Both the position numbers and the translations under genes were made by a program. DNA of 64,000 nucleotides from Dermanyssus gallinae (Eukaryota; Arthropoda; Arachnida; Mesostigmata; Dermanyssidae), in contig QVRM01002130.1 of assembly GCA_003439945.1 (NCBI GenBank), positions 62,001 to 126,000 on the forward strand, written 5' to 3'. Every line of letters begins with the position of its first letter. Within the stretch, counting starts at the first letter, position 1. Shown here piece by piece: positions 11,080-22,930 of this stretch. The notes under the pieces are model-generated. The model worked only from the letters and a program-made list of their open reading frames with translations. It had not been told where the DNA came from and did not search any database.

Positions 11080-11600
11080 CATCTTTCAAAAAATCTGTCA
11101 GGAAACGAAGTGCCATAGTCTATTTCGAAGCCCTACCTGTCCGATCTACAACTTGAAATTAACGTAAACAAAATTAAGGTCATAACGTTCCGCAAAGCCC
11201 TAGACGAGATAACGAATTCCGGGTACATTACAATTCGCTGAAATGATCGACTACCTCGGCCCTTACCTGCAACCATGCTTCAGAGACTACCTCGCCAAGA
11301 TTGATCAAGGGTCTTGTCTCTCCCTCAAGACAGTGCTGAGCCTTGCCCAAATGCTACCTACGTCACCTCAAGAACCGATGGTAAGGAATACTTTTTGTTG
11401 TTTTTCTTATTGAGTCGAAGCGGGATCTCATAGCCCTCGTCGGGAGCATTTCTAAACTAGCATAAGGCTAACACAGGTCCTTGTCACGAATGTTCAAATC
11501 AAATGTTTCGTGTCCAGCGTACAGGCTCGCCTCCGGAACATTGCAGAAGAAAACGGCTTTCTCTCTGACACGCAGAATGGATTTTGCCTTTCTTTAATCA
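11080..11600 (+). pseudogene. LINE reverse transcriptase fragments
   Basis: Two RT-like patches lie on the plus strand but out of their normal order or frame. One reads YLSDLQLEINVNKIKVITFR (11130-11190; pattern L-x-[IL]-N-x-x-K-[TI]-K-V). The other reads QARLRNIAEENGFLSDTQNG (11520-11580; pattern RL-x-x-x-x-E-x-N-x-L-x-x-x-Q-x-GF). The swapped order suggests two fragments or a rearranged copy. Confidence 0.5.
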
Positions 11601-14600
11601 ACAATCATTTATTGTTGTTATTTAAACAACAAAAGGGGGGTCAGGCCATATCCAGAGCACCTCCGTCCAGTTGTTGATCCTCGTTCACCCTAAACGATTA
11701 TAGCGAATATAAATTTCCGCAAGAAATACAAATGAATTAAACGATCCACAAAATCACAGATACAAACGAATATAACGATCCGCAAGATTACAAATACACA
11801 TACACAGGACTTATAATCCATCATCAATGCCCATTGAGAATAAATGATAAACCGTATCGGAGAGAGCAACGGCCGTGCTGCCATAAGGGCGGTTATTATC
11901 TGTTAATGTTTCAACATGCCCGACCCTCGGTGCATTGAAGATACGCCTCATACCAATTGAATTCCATCATAAGGGACACAAATCTCGAATTATAAACGAC
12001 CTCCTTAAAAATGTTTTTTTTTGCTGGTTTCAAGAACTCCTTTGCGCTGGTCCCCCGCCAGTGTCCTTTTGGGCAGCTCAGTAGATGTAGGCCATCGGTG
12101 TCTATTTTTTATCCGCGTATTTCACAAGGGAAGAATTTGCATATTAGGGCCCCTTTTTTATACCTGCAACCAGTAGAAATTGGTTGAGTCTAGCATGGTG
12201 TCAACTTGAAAGGATGGTACAGCTTTAAACTCCAAGGCCACCTTCCCTTGTTGGTATACTTGTTCTCTCTAATAATTTTGCCGTGCAACCCTATATTCAG
12301 CATTGATCATATTACTTCTATAGTAGAACTATTTTGTTTCTGCAATGCAACTGGATATAGATCTGTAAGTGCACTGCGAAGTATGTAATCAAATCGTGGC
12401 GACCCCAGGCTATATCTCCAGAGGCACAATGTCGTCTGTGGATGCATCGCTTTGAGACGTCTATTATTATTGGTGGAACAGAACACTTAGATCAAGGTGA
12501 ACGTTATGCTCTGTTCCACCGCGTCCTCGCCTTGTCTGCTTCGGAAAAAGCAGAGGCATGACCGGCCCGGGTCGCGTCAACACTGACCATTGAAGAAGAC
12601 CATATATATAATATATATTTTTTTAGTTGAGCTTTGTTTGCTCGTATGATTCACCGCGAGAGACTGTTTAAAGCATTTATTACATCTAGTAAGTTCGCTA
12701 GATAAAATTCTCTTCTTCTTAGCGAGGATCTGCAGAGGAGCTTAGCCCTCGACTGGGTCCGTCGGGATTGCATCTCCAAAACTCGTATCAGGCGTTCCCT
12801 TTCCGGAACGCGTAGTGGGTGTCAGAGAGAAGCGTTACTTCAGCTCAGTCCCGGAGGCGAGTCTCCTTGATGGACAATGCGATCATTTGATCAGAGAGCC
12901 GACTCGTTCTCATATGTATGTCCAACCTGTTATCTGCTAGGCTGCAATATAATTTTGGATCTGCCTTGGCTTGGCTGGAGCTATTACAGCATACTACCAG
13001 GGTTTCACATCAATGAGTAATATAGATTAGAGATCACTAATTGCTGGCCTAATGGTCTAATGACGTTTGATCCTAATGATATCGATATCTAGAGTACGTG
13101 TTAAAATCTCAGGAGAGGGGTGGGGGTTATTTTGCTTTTCCACAGCTTAAGAAAGTTAAGGTATTTTTCTTTCTTTCTACAGTTTGGTGTATACCTCTGA
13201 GTGATTGCGACAAGGTATCTCAAAGGTGTTGTTCGTCAAAACCGAGCAAATCTTGTCAACGCATAAAGCAATAGCTAATATTCTGATCGGCTGTAACTTG
13301 GAGTCCTAAATCGCAGACAATAGTAACAACAAACAATTGCAAACAAGGAGAGTATGTCCAAATTCATAATTGACGTGTATTCCTGGCTGCCATAGTTCAA
13401 CGCATAATTTGTTTGAAAATTGTATATGATCTTATGCACACCAATGTGTAACGCAATTGGCGGCCCATTGCAGCCTCTTGGGAACGCGGGGAAAGTAGTG
13501 TTTTATACCTAACACCTAACAGGATACAGCGCGATGAGCCACAGCTTCCCCGAGAAACACGGATCAGCACGAATGAAGGTCTGCTGAAAAATCCACTGAT
13601 CCGAACCCTATTTCTGATTGCCGTGCAGATAGAACTGCCGCCAGGTAACGGTCTGACTGCGAATATCCATCTTAGTACCTTCGTATAAGGAGGTTCATTC
13701 GATTGAAACCGCCTTCGTGATTCAAATGTGCGCAATGGAATGGTTTTGTACTTTAATTACGAAACATGGTATAATTATGTCTTTTTTCACGTGCACGTGG
13801 GCCGATGGAATGCGAAACTTGATAACTGGAGATTTGCTTAAAACTATGCACTATGGAATGCAAGCAGAATACATACATCTACTAGGTAATATTCAAACAA
13901 GTATAGCGCGCGTTCGAAATAATCATAAACACAGAAGATCCTGCAAACAACCTCACATAGTGATGTGCCAACTGTCGACCCGGTGGAATTGTGGAACTCC
14001 AACTCGGTGATCGATCCTCGCTCCGCCGAGAACCATACCCTCTAAACTAACTTCTCTCCTTCTTCTGCCGGCTCTCCAAATAAACTGACAGCAGTAGTGG
14101 ACGCCTCTAGATCTGTTAGCCCTGCTTTTAGCTGCCTGTCGACTTCCCTACTCTACATGCCTGTCATCATAAGTAGAGGTTTGGGGCCAACTGTTTATTC
14201 TGTAGACACGATCTGTTCGGTGGGGCCAGCTTTTGCTGCTGTTCTGTATTAGCGTAACACTATTTTCCCTTAGAATTTTTGCCCACTGTCTTGTCTGCAT
14301 CACGCTTTGTTTTCCGCTGTTACCTATAGTCATTGTTTTCTGTTTATACACCAAAGTCGCTCTCAGATCTCAGATCAATATTTTGCTTGAGATTGTTTTC
14401 ACGTAATTAACCTCACATTATTTCTCACAGAGTATTCTTGAGTGCGTCGCAAATTACAAGTATATTTGCAACCCAGTCGCTGTCTCTCTTTTCGTAATTA
14501 AGGCATCGTTGATGATGGTACTTTGCCAATCAGAAAAATCTAGTCTTAGAAGTCGCCATCTTACGGTTGCGCCTGGTGCCCCTCCTTTATCGAGTTTCAT

Positions 14601-15100
14601 ACTGCTTGACACATTGCCAGTGTTTCCTTCCTGACACTGTTTCCTTTTTATGGTCGCCTTAGATATGCTCTTTTCATTAGTCTTGATGTGTCATGGCAAC
14701 CCGTCTTTAGTTTGAGCAGAACGAATGCTATCTGTTGTGTATATTTCTCTAGGTTCTAAAAGGAGAGCCAGAGTAAATGGTACGATGGTAGCCAAGGTGG
14801 ACGCGGCCGCTTGACTTCTATTCCTCGAGTTCCCTGAAGTATTGGCTGGAGTCGTCATAATCCTGGCGTGCTGCAACAGGGCAAAGCTAGTCCAGATCTC
14901 AAAAAGAGAACAGGCTGGAGAGGGCCTTCAGGCTTATTTACCTCATGTACACACTAGCCAAAGGCACATAGACTGTAACTAAAGCAAGATTGAACATTAC
15001 GAGTTTTTTTAGCTACATAGTTTTATTCTTTAGAAAGGGGTCAGTACTGTGGTCAACCCAGGGTAGATGACGAAATCCAGTACTTCATAGTAAAAATACG
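11600..15100. other. Gene-poor stretch
   Basis: No recognisable domain. Open frames 13397-13735 (minus) and 13717-14010 (plus) overlap at their ends and resemble nothing I know. An 11-bp perfect inverted repeat (12472-12482 with 12510-12520) could form a small hairpin. Base composition is near the window average. Confidence 0.35.
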
Positions 15101-15159
15101 TCTATAACTTTTTAGAAAAATAGAGCGTTAATGGCAATATGCAAAGCAAATGCTATGCG

Positions 15160-15330
15160 CAGAATGTATCAGATATATTGCATTTGAACATAACCTGAAG
15201 GCTAAAAATTTGAACTTCCAACGTTCCGGATAAACATACAAAGCTTTTGATTTGTGGTGTTTTTCCTGGCTTGGTAAACTTAGGAACAAGCTTTGCTTGA
15301 GGAAGCTTTGCTGACTTGAGCCAATCAGCA
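15160..15330 (-). pseudogene. Reverse transcriptase fragment (KPGK block)
   Basis: The minus strand reads LKSAKLPQAKLVPKFTKPGK, then TPQIKSF. This corresponds to the start of the non-LTR RT domain, W-K-x-A-x-[LI]-[VI]-x-[IV]-x-KPGK-x-P-x-x-x-[SN][FY]RP[IL]SL. The RPISL core is degraded to VCLSGTL and the fragment ends soon after. Its upstream side is cut by a TA array at 15330-15349. Confidence 0.5.
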
Positions 15331-15780
15331 TATATATATATATATATATGAGACACCGATATTATGTCGTTACCATAATTTCCATCAAGTCTAAATGTAG
15401 AATGGTATGTGTACTCACTTGAGAATATAGCTCATGGACCTGGGCACCGCGGCGTATTGAGTGATGTGCTGTACAATAGCCATTGAGTACAGTTAAATAT
15501 TTCTCTCCGCAACGGTGTTTGGTAGCGCTGGCTGAATCGAGACGAGCCCAGTAGAAATTGATTATCTAAACGACGTTCTACAGAACTAGCGATACAGCAC
15601 ATTCGCTTCTACCAGGATCTACTGCATGATGCTAAATTTACTAAGCGGCAGAAATTTCCTACTGACTGTACGCGTATACATACATACATGCATGCGTGAC
15701 GACCAAAAACTCCCAAGAAATGAAGACAAATTATTTGCATTGTGCACATACTATATTTATTTGGAGCCAATTTACATACA

Positions 15781-15812
<32 letters not shown>

Positions 15813-16100
15813 CGACAAGCTATCGACATATTTATGAGCTCTCAAACAATTCGGTATACCTCATCAAGGTTTACATGTATTGGACCTGAAATGTTTTGTT
15901 TTTCGCTTGACAAGTCGATACGTTTATGTCTGCGCTAGTTGTTAATTGGTACATATTTAACTTGTATTTTGGGGTGAGGTATGCTTAAGTAGTGTCATTA
16001 TCTCTGTATGCTGTCATTGGCAGACCTTAAATTAGAGGCCAAGTAGTGCTGATGTCTCCGCGATATGAAGAAGTTTTTCAAGATATGTATTTATATACGA

Positions 16101-16104
<4 letters not shown>

Positions 16105-16155
<51 letters not shown>
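16105..16155. repeat. (TA)n microsatellite
   Basis: TA array of about 50 bases. Confidence 0.98.
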
Positions 16156-16156
<1 letters not shown>

Positions 16157-16743
16157 CAATGCATTATGCAGTGCATATCCGAGAGCAAACGGAACGCACA
16201 ATGAAGCTGGGCAATGTTTTAGTCAATTTTTTCAATATTGTTTCTACAAGTGGGTTGTCCTTGTGATACAGTTTTGCGAAGCGAGTACCAATGGAACGGT
16301 CGGTGTTTTATCTAAGTATAATTTCTAGAAAAGATTGAAGCACCCTTTTTCCCACTGTTCGCACTAATCTACCTACACACATATTCGCATACCGCTTGGG
16401 CTGCTTTGCTGCGGAACCGTAACTAGAACATGAACAAAATGATTGAGTTATTACAGTCTGAAGGCTTGGCGACTAAATACTTTTGCATTCTATCTACACA
16501 CGTTCGAAGGTATGAGGAAGGCAGCAGGGTCGGCGGTGGGTTGGATAAGGTAAAGTAAGGCAACGACTGAAACTCATCCTCCGTGACTGGTCATAGAACA
16601 AACAACAAAGCTTGGTTCAGGCGATCCTGATCAGCTTGGTTCGTGAAAATCATTTTTGGGTTTTGAGTGGGACGAATGTTTTATGGTACAAACAACTGTT
16701 TTAAAGCAATCGTTTATTGTCGCATGACTGTCTCTCACCCTAA

Positions 16744-16749
16744 CATATA

Positions 16750-16820
<71 letters not shown>

Positions 16821-16825
16821 TTATA
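16744..16825. repeat. (TA)n microsatellite with TTTATA interruptions
   Basis: TA array of about 65 bases followed by two imperfect units. Confidence 0.95.
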
Positions 16826-17151
16826 GTTTTGTTAGGCAATCCTCGTCGTACCGATCTGTAATACGCGTCAAACAGAGCGCGGAGATTTCACGTAGACAGA
16901 GAGCGTTTACCGTAGCGGAGATTTTTATCGAAGAAGCGAAACAGGGCGGAATGATCGGAGTCACAACTGAGGTGGTGCTGGTCGCCCAATCGTATAGAAC
17001 GAGCTTAGGTTACGAGCTTAGAACACGTTACGACATACCATCGGCATTGTCACTACAAAACGCCATACAGAAAAAGGCCACTTGCGTGCAGCAGGTATGC
17101 ATACCTTCAGCAGCAGCAGCAGCAGATTCAATGCAGTATGCTACAAAATGA
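16826..17151 (+). other. Unidentified ORF downstream of a TA array
   Basis: After the TA array the frame reads [40 protein letters not shown], then TTEVVLVAQSYRTSLGYELR, with balanced composition to a TGA at 17149-17151. The last part is an alanine run from (CAG)n. It has no ATG of its own because the array precedes it. It may be a gene remnant or chance; I do not recognise the family. Confidence 0.3.
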
Positions 17152-17279
17152 GTGATCCAATGCAGCAACTTTCAGCGAACGTATATTTCGCATTCATGAA
17201 CGGGCCCCGATCAGACTGGTTCGTTTGGACTAGCCACTCGCCACTGCTGCTGTTGCCGCTGATGCTGCTAGCACCATAA

Positions 17280-18730
17280 CTACAATTTTGGAAAACGAGG
17301 ACTTCAGAATAAACATTTTAGTTGAAACGACTTTTAGAAGAAAATTTCAAACCACTATTGCACCCTAAGCACGGCCGCTTTAAAGCAACAGCTACTATAC
17401 GCCTAATGCGCCAAAGTTCGTAAATCAATCATCGCTCAATACATGTTCGGGACAGCAGATGCAACAGTGCGCTACAATACAGCGACCAGGAAGGACCGTG
17501 CAGTAGATAAGTGTCACACACAGGGCATGTGGCAAATGGAAGCAAGGCAACCAATAGGAGCACGTGTGGAACGGGAGCAAGGGAACTCAGTAGATGGAAA
17601 CTAAGAGCAAACTTAATACCGAAGATAAAAACCAAATACGGCATACTGAAACATGAAAACTAACTACGGCATCAACTGAAACATGAAAACTAACTAAGTA
17701 CGTAAGTCGGAAGGCAGGCAGCAAGACAATCGATGGATAACGACTCTAATCGACGAACAAAATCTGACGCGGATGCCACCAAGAAAAGAACATGATCATT
17801 TTGGGCAATGGAAGATCAGGATAGTATGAAAATGCGACGACGCTTAACTAAAACAGGCAAATTGTGTGTAATAACTAAAAACTTAAACAGGCAAATTGTC
17901 TGCCACGTGTTTGTGTCGAATTGGAGACACATACTGAAGAAATGCTGTAGCCGCCGTGGTCATCATGAAGTCGCTGTGGTTGCTGCATTTGATGCCACCA
18001 TGTGTTGGCGAGCTGTGTGACAAGCTAGCTAAATGCGAACTAAATGCTGTGGTATTGGCTGGGGTTTTTGTTGTTATTGTTGGCGTTATTGTTGTGCATG
18101 TTATTGTTGTTGCTGTTGTGGCTGTTATTGTTGTTGCTATGATTGCTGTTGCTGATGTCAAGTTACGATGATGGTTGAGGGTGGTGGTGATGATGATGAT
18201 GGCGGTGGTACTCCGTAAGAGCGCAACTGTGTGAGGTGATAATGATGATGGTGAGGATTCTCGCCGTTTGATTCAGCTGCTTCGGCTGTTAGCTCGGTGG
18301 CTTGACTGAATTTGGCTCCCCGACCGACTTCATCTTTGATCGAATGAGTGTCTGCCTCTTCCGTCATCATCGGTTTATACTCATTGAGACAGGACTGTGG
18401 CTGTGAGGATTTTTACTGTTTCTACTGCTAGACTATGCTTTGCACACTACTCACCACACACTGCGGTTCTACTTTGACTTCAACTAGAACGACGAGTTTG
18501 ATCTACGAGGGCTAGCTGAGTTGTTAGCGTATATGTCAATTGAGCGGTTTAAGTGCAATGTTGTTGTTGTTGTTGCTGTTGGTGGTGGTGATGTTTGTGT
18601 TGTTGTTGTTGTTTTTGTGGCCGTGATTGTGATTATCATTGTTTGACGCGACGATTATGCCGTTGCTTAGTGTGATACGATGATGAGATGTTGTGAGTGA
18701 GTTAGGCACATCGTGAGATCAATATCGACA
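17280..18730. other. Triplet-rich non-coding-like stretch with one His-rich minus-strand frame
   Basis: GTT/GCT runs at 18055-18150 and 18555-18640 and GAT/GGT runs at 18170-18250. The minus frame from about 18400 to 18158 reads YKPMMTEEADTHSIKDEVGR, AKFSQATELTAEAAESNGEN, then HHHH and a Ser/Pro run before TGA. Its first half has the composition of real coding sequence. It may be an exon or an expressed leader; no family is recognised. Confidence 0.3.
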
Positions 18731-19186
18731 ATATCATCATCGCCATCAATCCAAATCGTATCTGTGTGTATGAGTGTGTCAGATGTGTTTGCCAGCATAG
18801 CAGCAACTAAACGAACTAGCCCAGAAACGGACAAGCTGCTGTCCTGGTGTCCCGGTATTCACGCTCCCAATGTCTCCCAGAATCCCAGTTTGTTTTCTTA
18901 TGCGGCCACATCATGATCATCATCTCTCTCTCTCTCTCTTTCTATTTACCTCTCTCTATGACTCTCTATGTATCTCATTTGTCAAAAACTTCGATCTGCT
19001 ACTCAATCAGCATTCATTAATTTCATATGTATACCTACCACTATCTGACAAGACAATAGCAGCAGCAGCAGGATACCTAGTACTGTTCACTCTTATCTCA
19101 TTTTCCTTCATTGGTATCTGTCCTATATGCCTATCTGTACAAGACTACAGCTGCCAGCCTACAATTGTTCAGGCACATGCTACCGT

Positions 19187-19640
19187 TCAGGGTTGCAATT
19201 TTCCTCCTCCTTGATTCCTTGATTTTGACCCCTTATGACTGCCAGTCATGCCATTCTTCCGGGATACTGAAAAGGTGTTGTTTTTTGCTAGCCCTCCCGC
19301 CCGCTGGGGTGGATTGAATGCATAATGCAGGCTGTCATAAGCGGGCGTCCTGCATTGATTCCGTTCTGTATTGATTCTGCCGTGCATGACATCGTCGTCC
19401 CCATTATGAGCGTACGTACGTGATCGCATTGATTGAACGGTAACGTTCCCGTCGACCTTCTTCAACCAGTCCTCCTCCCTATCTATAATAATTTCGAGTG
19501 CGGATTTTAGCCGATGCGCCTCTGCTTCGGGCTCGCTCAATTTTAAAGCAAAGCTTAGAACTCCACCATCACTTGTATGTTCTTTTTCACTTTCACGCTC
19601 AATTTCATAGCGAAGCTTAGAATTTCACATCAATTTCAAA
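19187..19640 (-). other. Hydrophilic exon-like open frame
   Basis: The minus frame is open for about 150 codons: NSKLRYEIERESEKEHTSDG, GVLSFALKLSEPEAEAHRLK, SALEIIIDREEDWLKKVDGN, ending GGGKLQP-TGA. There is no upstream ATG in frame, so it would need splicing. The DNA contains two near-identical 27-base blocks (TTCTAAGCTT..TTGAGCG) 62 bases apart near 19540-19620. I recognise no domain. Confidence 0.3.
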
Positions 19641-19716
19641 TACAAAAAAGATACACGTTACATCAGCGTTCACCTGCTGCAGTTGGTGGTCAATACAACG
19701 CGCTACGTGAGTACTT

Positions 19717-19720
<4 letters not shown>

Positions 19721-19780
<60 letters not shown>
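19721..19780. repeat. (TA)n microsatellite
   Basis: Uninterrupted TA array of about 60 bases. Confidence 0.98.
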
Positions 19781-19781
<1 letters not shown>

Positions 19782-20306
19782 GTGGCGGTCAGAGTCAAAT
19801 TGAATTTTTTCGAGCCAACTGCGTCGCCTGTCGATTAGCAGACGAACACCTTTCTCAGCTCTGAGTGATGGTGGAAATAGAGCATGGCGGCGGCCCCATT
19901 TGACCCAGGAGAGCCACGAAGCTCGAGGCGTTCTCACTAGTAGTTTGCTTGTTTGTATGCACTAACTCTACAATAACTTCTAACTTTATTATAGCCTATC
20001 TAGAACACATATGTATCGTCCCGTAGTATGAACGCTAACAGTCCACGGTTTTCTACGCCAGAATATTCAGCGCCTATTTATATAGATTTATGTACATGTT
20101 CGTATGTACACGTTCAGTCTCGTTAACTACCTACCTACCTAATTAGGAAGCTCAAGGTAAAGTGAAAATAGAAGTAATTAAATCGTTTCCACACCCTAAT
20201 GTCAGTCTGTCGGCCGCAGAAGAGGTAGGATAAGGTAAACCGTCAGCGAATTTAATCCCGTTACAATGAGGTCAAATCATTATGACCAGCTAGGATCATA
20301 GGAAGA

Positions 20307-20352
<46 letters not shown>

Positions 20353-20917
20353 AATTGATTTTTTTGGATTTACCGGCTCTCTTTACGTATCGCTGCCACT
20401 GCTGTCCTGTCGGCTAATGGATATCGTCAATTTTGTTCGTATTGCGATAATCTGGATTGCCTTCGTACTAATAATACACCTTCGTACGGCTATTTCAACT
20501 TTCGTCAACGCTGCACTCTGCGCTGAACATGAACTATTTTGGGTTCTCTAGTGGGTTACAAAATAATTGACTACCTTTCATCTGTTGTATCTTTCCACCG
20601 ACAATTTGCCATTACAGGGCAACAGGTTTTGGATATATATATATGGCACTATATCTACACATTAGTGTGCTTCTAGCATCGGCAAGGGTTTGGACAGTGT
20701 TTGTTCGATACGAATGCATAGGATGATGACCATGATGCTGGCGTCGTTCGTGATGATGGCGATGATGATGATGATGACGATGATAATGAGGATGATGATG
20801 GTGAGGATGATGGTTTTTATTCGTGTGCACGTATATGTTAGTATTTCGTATTGTTTTGGGCCCATATTCTCTATCTTGTAGCTATCGCTATAGTATGTGT
20901 GCGGGGAAAACTGGCGA

Positions 20918-20971
<54 letters not shown>

Positions 20972-20996
20972 CATAGCTGATGCGTTTGAGCTCGAG

Positions 20997-21193
20997 TCAT
21001 CTGTAGGGCCGCGTGTGTATGGGAGTTGGCCGGGTGGGTATAGATGGGACATCAGTCAAATGACTGTCTCTTTGGAAGTCTTCAGTATGAGCAGCGGCAA
21101 TAGCGGAAGCAGCAGCAGAAAAAGAAGAGCCTCCACTAGATTGGAGGTTGACTAGACATGGTTGCTGTCTGCCACCTGTCAAGCTTCCTCCAC
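20997..21193 (-). other. Candidate coding exon, unknown gene
   Basis: On the minus strand an acceptor (TTGCAG, AG at 21195-21194) is followed by an open frame: GGSLTGGRQQPCLVNLQSSG, GSSFSAAASAIAAAHTEDFQ, RDSHLTDVPSIPTRPTP, and a TGA at 20999-20997. The Ser/Ala/Gly/Pro-rich composition fits a disordered segment of a nuclear or cytoskeletal protein. The orientation agrees with the frames at 19.2-19.6 and 18.2-18.4 kb, so these might belong to one transcript, but I cannot show that. Confidence 0.3.
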
Positions 21194-21199
21194 CTGCAA

Positions 21200-22883
21200 T
21201 TTCGGATACCCTTTAAGATGCCACATAGGGGGGGAGGTAGCTAGGCCGAGGGGGCAGTTGGATGATTGCAGATTCTCATAGACGTTTCCCTGTATAGTTT
21301 AGCTGAATACCTTATAGTTTAGCTGGTACCCTATTATATTGTAGCTAATCGTCAATCAGATTACGAATGGTTATATATATATATATACACACACATAGGA
21401 TATACAGAAACTCGACCCTGCCATCAGTCGTCAGTGAGTGATCAAGCCAATAAGATATGTTGTTGTTGGTATTGTTGTTGTTATTCTAGTTTTTGTTTTC
21501 CGCATAGGCATGCCGCAGAAATTATAGATAGCTAACGGTAACAATTAACAGTTCTAAGAGTTCTAGTAATAGTAGCTCTAAGAGTGATCATAGAGACGGT
21601 TTTTTCTAGATGACGATTAACGGAAAACTATTTAATAGAAGCGACACATTTTTCCGCCTCCGTTATGCGTTTCTCTTGTTGTTCCTAAAGTTTACTAAAG
21701 CTGACTGATTGACAGGAAATTTACGCTGGCATATATATACCGTGCTGAAGATTCCAATAAGTATTAAATTTAACAAAAACCTTGGCAGGAAATGATAAAT
21801 TCAACGTTGTCATGTTGTAAGAAGTATTTATTCACAGCGCAGTAATGTATTTTGAATATTTCGTTGATTTTCTACATGAAACTTTACGAACAGAAAACAT
21901 TATCCATTTATATGTGTGTGTATATATATACCCGTTGCAGGGTGCTACTGATATTCCTGTTATTATTATTGTTGTTGTTCTTATCTTTATTATTATTATC
22001 GAGATTGTAGCATTCATAGATTTTTCGTCATGATATGCTCAACAGGTGGAAAGGAAACTATTAAGAACATGAACGAAAAATACAAGATGTAGCTGTTCTA
22101 TATAGGCGTTCCGTTCTGAGAATCGCAGTTCCTCTCCCTTCAGTAATTTAATGTCCATTTGATCTAAATTTTCTTGATCATCTCGTGTCGTTCGTTGTAC
22201 GTCCACTGTACGTTCTCCGCCATTTTACTCTGCCGCGTACAACTAATTGTAAACGCGGCGTTTTTTTTATTTTTATTTTAATTTTACTTTTTTTTAACTT
22301 TTTTTTGGGTAATTTTATATTTTAGGTTTTTCTAGGTAGTAAAGTTTTTTTGGGAGTTTTTTGTGGTATTTTTCGTTTGTTTTGCTTTTTGTCGTTTTTG
22401 GTTCCGTCTGCTCCTCCGGTGTACTTTTTATGGGCTTCGAACGTGGACAGCTGAAGTCAGTGTTGGGCTGCTGACGACACAGATGCCGACGTGGCCAAGA
22501 AAGAGTTTGATCTCGATTCGAGTTGTTTGCCTGACCAGATGCGCAGGAGAGAGAGAATGAGAAGGCGAGCTACTTAGATTTCCAGAAGGCCGCCTAATCT
22601 GATACGGCTACGCGAGGATATGCACTATGATCACTAGTAGTAGTAGTAGTACTACGCCTACGGGTACACTTCTAGACTTCTAGAAAACGTCATCAACGTA
22701 TCGTTCAATCATCAATCCGTCAGTCAAAAAATGCATAGCAATTTCACAAACACAAACAAAAACACAGCGAGGAATTCATTGTTACCGTCGCATGGGATAG
22801 TAGTAGTAGTAGTAGTGGAGGTGGTGGTGGTGTGATGACTCATCCTTGTGTGCTCGTGTATGTGAATTAGGATTTATATATAC

Positions 22884-22930
<47 letters not shown>

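Noticed and set aside
12472..12520. 11-bp hairpin as histone stem-loop or terminator
   Set aside because: Sequence does not match the histone stem-loop and there is no adjacent gene.
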